Below the pieces are notes generated by a model. That model worked only from the letters and a program-made list of their open reading frames with translations. It had not been told where the DNA came from and did no database searches. Shown piece by piece: positions 6,788-9,191 of a stretch of DNA of 9,191 bases. Origin of the DNA: Turicibacter sp. (GTDB lineage Bacteria > Bacillota > Bacilli > MOL361 > Turicibacteraceae); the NCBI GenBank assembly GCA_030531025.1, contig JAUMTV010000120.1, forward strand, positions 1 to 9,191, in the 5' to 3' direction. Made by a program: the position numbers and the translations under genes. Within the stretch, counting starts at the first letter, position 1. Each line of letters starts with the position of its first letter.

Positions 6788-7549
6788 ATGTTGAATGTAG
6801 GTCTAAGTGGATGTAATGGAACAATGGGACGCATTATTAATGATCTCCTAGAAGAACAAAATGATGTTCAAGTTGTTTTTGGAATTGATATCGATTCGCA
6901 ACGTTATAAAAATAATTATCCAGTTTATACGAATGCAAGTAAGGTTGATATGGAATGTGATGTTGTTATTGATTTTTCAAAACCAGAAAATATTGATCAT
7001 TTATTAGATTATTGCTTAAGTCATGAAGTAGCCGTTGTGATTGCAACGACCGGCTTAAATGAAGAGCAAGAAGAAAGAATTAAAGAAACATCAAAAAAAA
7101 TTCCGGTATTTCGCTCAAATAATACATCACTTGGAGTTAATGTATTAATCGATTTAGTGAAAACAGCTACTCGTTTATTAAATGACAATTTTGATATTGA
7201 GGTCATTGAAAAACACCACAATAAAAAAGTGGACGCACCAAGTGGGACAGCGTTTATGATTGCGAGTTCGATTAATGAAGAGCTGAATGAGTCGATGGAC
7301 TATAATTATGGACGTCAAGGTAACCAGACGAAGCGAAATGAAAAAGAAATTGGAATTCATTCTGTTCGAGGAGGAACAATTCCAGGGGAGCATACTGTCA
7401 TTTTTGCCGGTCCAGATGAGATGATTGAAATTAAGCATACGGCATTATCAAAAAAGATTTTCGCAGAACAAGCAATTAAAGCAGCAGAATTTATCTCAAA
7501 TAAAGAAGCAAAGCTTTATAAAATGGAAGATTTAATGCATGTAAATTAA
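6788..7549 (+). CDS. dapB: 4-Hydroxy-tetrahydrodipicolinate reductase
   Basis: It reduces the DapA product to tetrahydrodipicolinate with NAD(P)H. At 253 residues it is near the short end of the normal range. The nucleotide fold starts with [10 protein letters not shown] (6-15), followed by VIDFSKPE (60-67) and the ATTG loop (86-89). The substrate domain carries the signature [15 protein letters not shown] (141-155), with the general-acid histidines His143/His144 and Lys147, and [12 protein letters not shown] (191-202). The nucleotide preference cannot be told safely; Asp34 after FGI is compatible with NADH use. The ATG follows AGAGGTGA (6774-6781) by 6 nt and lies 16 nt after the dapA stop, so this is a strong and unambiguous start. 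It is followed by dapD after 13 nt. Confidence 0.95.
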   Translation: MLNVGLSGCNGTMGRIINDLLEEQNDVQVVFGIDIDSQRYKNNYPVYTNASKVDMECDVVIDFSKPENIDHLLDYCLSHEVAVVIATTGLNEEQEERIKETSKKIPVFRSNNTSLGVNVLIDLVKTATRLLNDNFDIEVIEKHHNKKVDAPSGTAFMIASSINEELNESMDYNYGRQGNQTKRNEKEIGIHSVRGGTIPGEHTVIFAGPDEMIEIKHTALSKKIFAEQAIKAAEFISNKEAKLYKMEDLMHVN

Positions 7550-7562
7550 GGGGGAAAAAGAA

Positions 7563-8273
7563 ATGAGTCAAATGAACTTAACAGATCCATATGAAATTGC
7601 ACGTTATATTAAGGAAGCAAAAAAGAGTACACCTGTTAAAGTGTATGTTAAAGGTGACTTAGAAGGGATTGAGTTTCCAAATTGCCGTATATTTGGGGAA
7701 GGACATTCATTAATTATCTTTGGAGAATATGCAGAAATCGAGTCGATTCTTGTAGAAAATAAGCCACGTATTGAATATTATGAAGTGGAAAATGATCGTC
7801 GTAATTCAGCGATTCCAATGTTAGATTTAAAACAAATTAAAGCTCGTATTGAACCAGGAGCAATCATTCGTGATAAAGTTATCATTGGAGAAAATGCTGT
7901 TATTATGATGGGAGCTGTTATTAATATCGGAGCTGAAATTGGTGACAATACAATGATTGATATGAATGCAGTTGTTGGAGCTCGTGGAACAATTGGTAAA
8001 AATGTTCACGTTGGAGCAGGTTCAGTCATTGCAGGTGTATTAGAACCGCCAAGCAAAACACCAGTTATTATTGAAGATGATGTTATGATTGGTGCGAACG
8101 CTGTTATTTTAGAAGGAGTTCGTGTGGGGCGCGGGGCCGTTGTAGCAGCTGGTGCGGTTGTGACTGAAGATGTTGCTCCTAATACGGTTGTTGCTGGAAT
8201 GCCAGCACGTGTGATTAAAGACAAAGATGAGCAAACAGCAGATAAAACACAAATTTTAGAAGACTTACGATAA
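7563..8273 (+). CDS. dapH: 2,3,4,5-Tetrahydropyridine-2,6-dicarboxylate N-acetyltransferase
   Basis: It transfers acetyl from acetyl-CoA to ring-opened tetrahydrodipicolinate, giving N-acetyl-2-amino-6-oxopimelate. The 236-residue length and domain plan fit the acetylating DapH type (often annotated dapD) rather than the longer succinylating DapD. An N-terminal helical/alpha-beta domain (1-90) begins with [22 protein letters not shown] left-handed beta-helix of hexapeptide repeats runs from about 92 to 205 ([61 protein letters not shown]). The coenzyme-A end [10 protein letters not shown] (211-220) follows, with an acidic tail. [15 protein letters not shown] (131-145) and LEPPSKTPV (160-168) are characteristic of the family. 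AAGGGGG (7548-7554) precedes the ATG. It is the last gene of the tight cluster; 123 nt separate it from dapF. Together with the amidohydrolase it defines the acetylase branch. Confidence 0.94.
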   Translation: MSQMNLTDPYEIARYIKEAKKSTPVKVYVKGDLEGIEFPNCRIFGEGHSLIIFGEYAEIESILVENKPRIEYYEVENDRRNSAIPMLDLKQIKARIEPGAIIRDKVIIGENAVIMMGAVINIGAEIGDNTMIDMNAVVGARGTIGKNVHVGAGSVIAGVLEPPSKTPVIIEDDVMIGANAVILEGVRVGRGAVVAAGAVVTEDVAPNTVVAGMPARVIKDKDEQTADKTQILEDLR

Positions 8274-8324
8274 TCAGCAATATTGTAAACTAAAGTTAGT
8301 TATTTTAACGAAGCAAATTAACGT

Positions 8325-8354
8325 CTCGTTTCAATGATGAGATGTTGTAACGAG
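8325..8354 (+). other. Imperfect stem-loop in the dapD-dapF gap
   Basis: CTCGTT (8325-8330) pairs with AACGAG (8349-8354). After one T-T mismatch, CAATG (8332-8336) pairs with TGTTG (8343-8347) using two G-T wobbles, leaving the loop ATGAGA. Its last two bases are shared with the next hairpin (8353-8375), so the two compete slightly. Function is unknown; it could be an attenuator part, a processing site, or chance. Confidence 0.4.
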
Positions 8355-8378
8355 GTATATCAGATTGATATACCTTTT
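8353..8378 (+). terminator. Terminator-like hairpin just before dapF
   Basis: AGGTATATCA (8353-8362) and TGATATACCT (8366-8375) are perfect inverted repeats with a 3-nt loop GAT, followed by TTT. The stem is AT-rich with a short T run, so it is at best a partial terminator. It ends only 6 nt before the dapF ribosome site AAGGGGGAG (8384-8392). It could lower dapF expression relative to the upstream genes, protect the 3' end of the operon mRNA, or form an RNA end. Confidence 0.5.
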
Positions 8379-8396
8379 AAATTAAGGGGGAGTAGA

Positions 8397-9191
8397 ATGT
8401 TGAGATTTGAGAAGTATCAAGGAACTGGGAATGATTTTATTATTTTTGAGATGAGTGAGCTAGAAGGGTTACAATATTCGTTATTAGCTCAGAAAGTTTG
8501 TGATCGCCGATTTGGAATTGGTGCAGATGGAATGATTGTTGTCAGTCCATCAACAGTAGCTTCGATTCACATGATTTTTTACAATGCGGATGGGAGCTTA
8601 GCAACGATGTGTGGAAATGGAATTCGCTGTTTTGCTAAGTATGTGTATGATCATCAATTAGTTGAAACGAAAGTTTTTACAGTTGAAACATTAGCAGGAA
8701 TTTTAACGATTGAAATGATGGATTGTGAAGAACAAGAAAGCTTCGTTCGTGTGAATATGGGACGTCCGAATTATTTTGATCAATCCGTCCCTCAATTAGA
8801 GTCTAACGAATCGTTTATTAATCAAGTGATTGAGGTTGATCAAGTTCCGTATACGGTTAGTAGTTTAGTGATGGGAACGATTCATACGGTGTTATTTGTT
8901 GATGATATTGATGGAAATGAAGTGGCACTTCTTGGGCATGCGATTGAAAATCATCCACTTTATCCAATGAAAACAAACGTCAATTTCTGTAAAGTCATAG
9001 ATTCAAGTAATTTAGAGGTCATAACATGGGAAAAAGGAGTCGGAATTACGTTAGCATGTGGAACAGGATCTGCAGCATGTGCTCTTTTAAGCCAAAAACT
9101 TTACGGATCTGAGGAGAAAGTAACAGTTCATGTTAAAGGTGGAAAACTAGTAATGGAGTTATTTGGAGATGAAATTTATATGACTGGACCT
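8397..9191 (+). CDS. dapF: Diaminopimelate epimerase (3' end outside the window)
   Basis: It interconverts LL-DAP and meso-DAP without a cofactor, using two cysteines. The frame opens at ATG 8397, 4 nt after AAGGGGGAG, and is still open after 265 codons at the window end; the family is usually about 270-285 residues, so little is missing. FEKYQGTGNDFI (4-15), DRRFGIGADG (36-45), FYNADGS (61-67), MCGNGIRC (71-78, Cys72) and ACGTGSAA (220-227, Cys221) are all present, so both catalytic cysteines are kept. Two substrate-pocket positions differ from the common pattern: MGNPH is MGTIH (159-163), and WERG is WEKG (211-214). The gene follows dapD by 123 nt with a terminator-like hairpin between, unlike the 13-18 nt gaps elsewhere, so its expression may be partly separate. 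No convincing promoter of its own was found. Confidence 0.93.
   Translation, partial: MLRFEKYQGTGNDFIIFEMSELEGLQYSLLAQKVCDRRFGIGADGMIVVSPSTVASIHMIFYNADGSLATMCGNGIRCFAKYVYDHQLVETKVFTVETLAGILTIEMMDCEEQESFVRVNMGRPNYFDQSVPQLESNESFINQVIEVDQVPYTVSSLVMGTIHTVLFVDDIDGNEVALLGHAIENHPLYPMKTNVNFCKVIDSSNLEVITWEKGVGITLACGTGSAACALLSQKLYGSEEKVTVHVKGGKLVMELFGDEIYMTGP

Noticed and set aside
7021..7438. Two overlapping minus-strand frames antisense to dapB
   Set aside because: Low-complexity translations, no ribosome sites, fully inside a well-supported gene.
7827..8224. Minus-strand frames antisense to the hexapeptide part of dapH (one Asn/Ser-rich, one Thr/Ala/Pro-rich)
   Set aside because: Composition is the mirror of Val/Ile/Gly/Ala hexapeptide codons; an artefact of the sense gene.
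8274..8396. T-box leader or second riboswitch before dapF
   Set aside because: The 123-nt gap is too short and lacks the T-box consensus or any L-box core; only two simple stem-loops are visible.

Overview
The window is AT-rich DNA from a low-GC Firmicute. The basis is TTGACA/TAAAAT-type promoters, strong AGGAGG-like ribosome sites, U-tailed hairpin terminators, an L-box lysine riboswitch, and the acetylase version of the diaminopimelate (DAP) pathway. Genus cannot be fixed from sequence alone; a gut Erysipelotrichia/Turicibacter-like organism is a guess. I see no mobile element, CRISPR array, tRNA or rRNA.

Left end (1-936). A decayed solute-binding-protein gene (144-431, two in-frame stops and no C-terminal part) points right. 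A small gene for a 57-residue protein with two CxxC pairs (481-654) points left. Both run into one symmetrical hairpin terminator (441-479). Positions 655-886 hold no gene, only AT-rich sequence with weak promoter-like motifs for the leftward gene. A strong rightward promoter follows (887-915).

Regulatory leader (about 939-1198). The lysine riboswitch shows the conserved L-box core, its P2-P5 helices, an L2-L3 loop-loop pairing, and an intrinsic terminator just before lysA. A competing antiterminator can be drawn that uses the 3' strand of P1 and the 5' arm of the terminator, so the predicted logic is lysine-induced premature termination.

Operon (1239-8273). lysA, lysC, an M20-family amidohydrolase (probable N-acetyl-DAP deacetylase), asd, dapA, dapB and dapD/dapH lie on the + strand with gaps of only 13-18 nt. 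Together they turn aspartate into aspartyl phosphate (LysC), aspartate semialdehyde (Asd), dihydrodipicolinate (DapA), tetrahydrodipicolinate (DapB), its N-acetylated open form (DapD/H), then after transamination deacetylated LL-DAP (amidohydrolase), meso-DAP (DapF) and lysine (LysA). The N-acetyl-DAP aminotransferase is the only step not encoded here.

Right end (8274-9191). A 123-nt gap with two hairpins, one of them terminator-like, separates dapD from dapF. dapF runs off the window end after 265 codons. Points worth a second look: an internal start in lysC with its own AAGGAG site at the position of the known Bacillus aspartokinase II beta-subunit start, the dapD-dapF hairpins, unusual residues in the DapF substrate pocket, a Shine-Dalgarno plus ATG inside the riboswitch loop, and the small CxxC gene.
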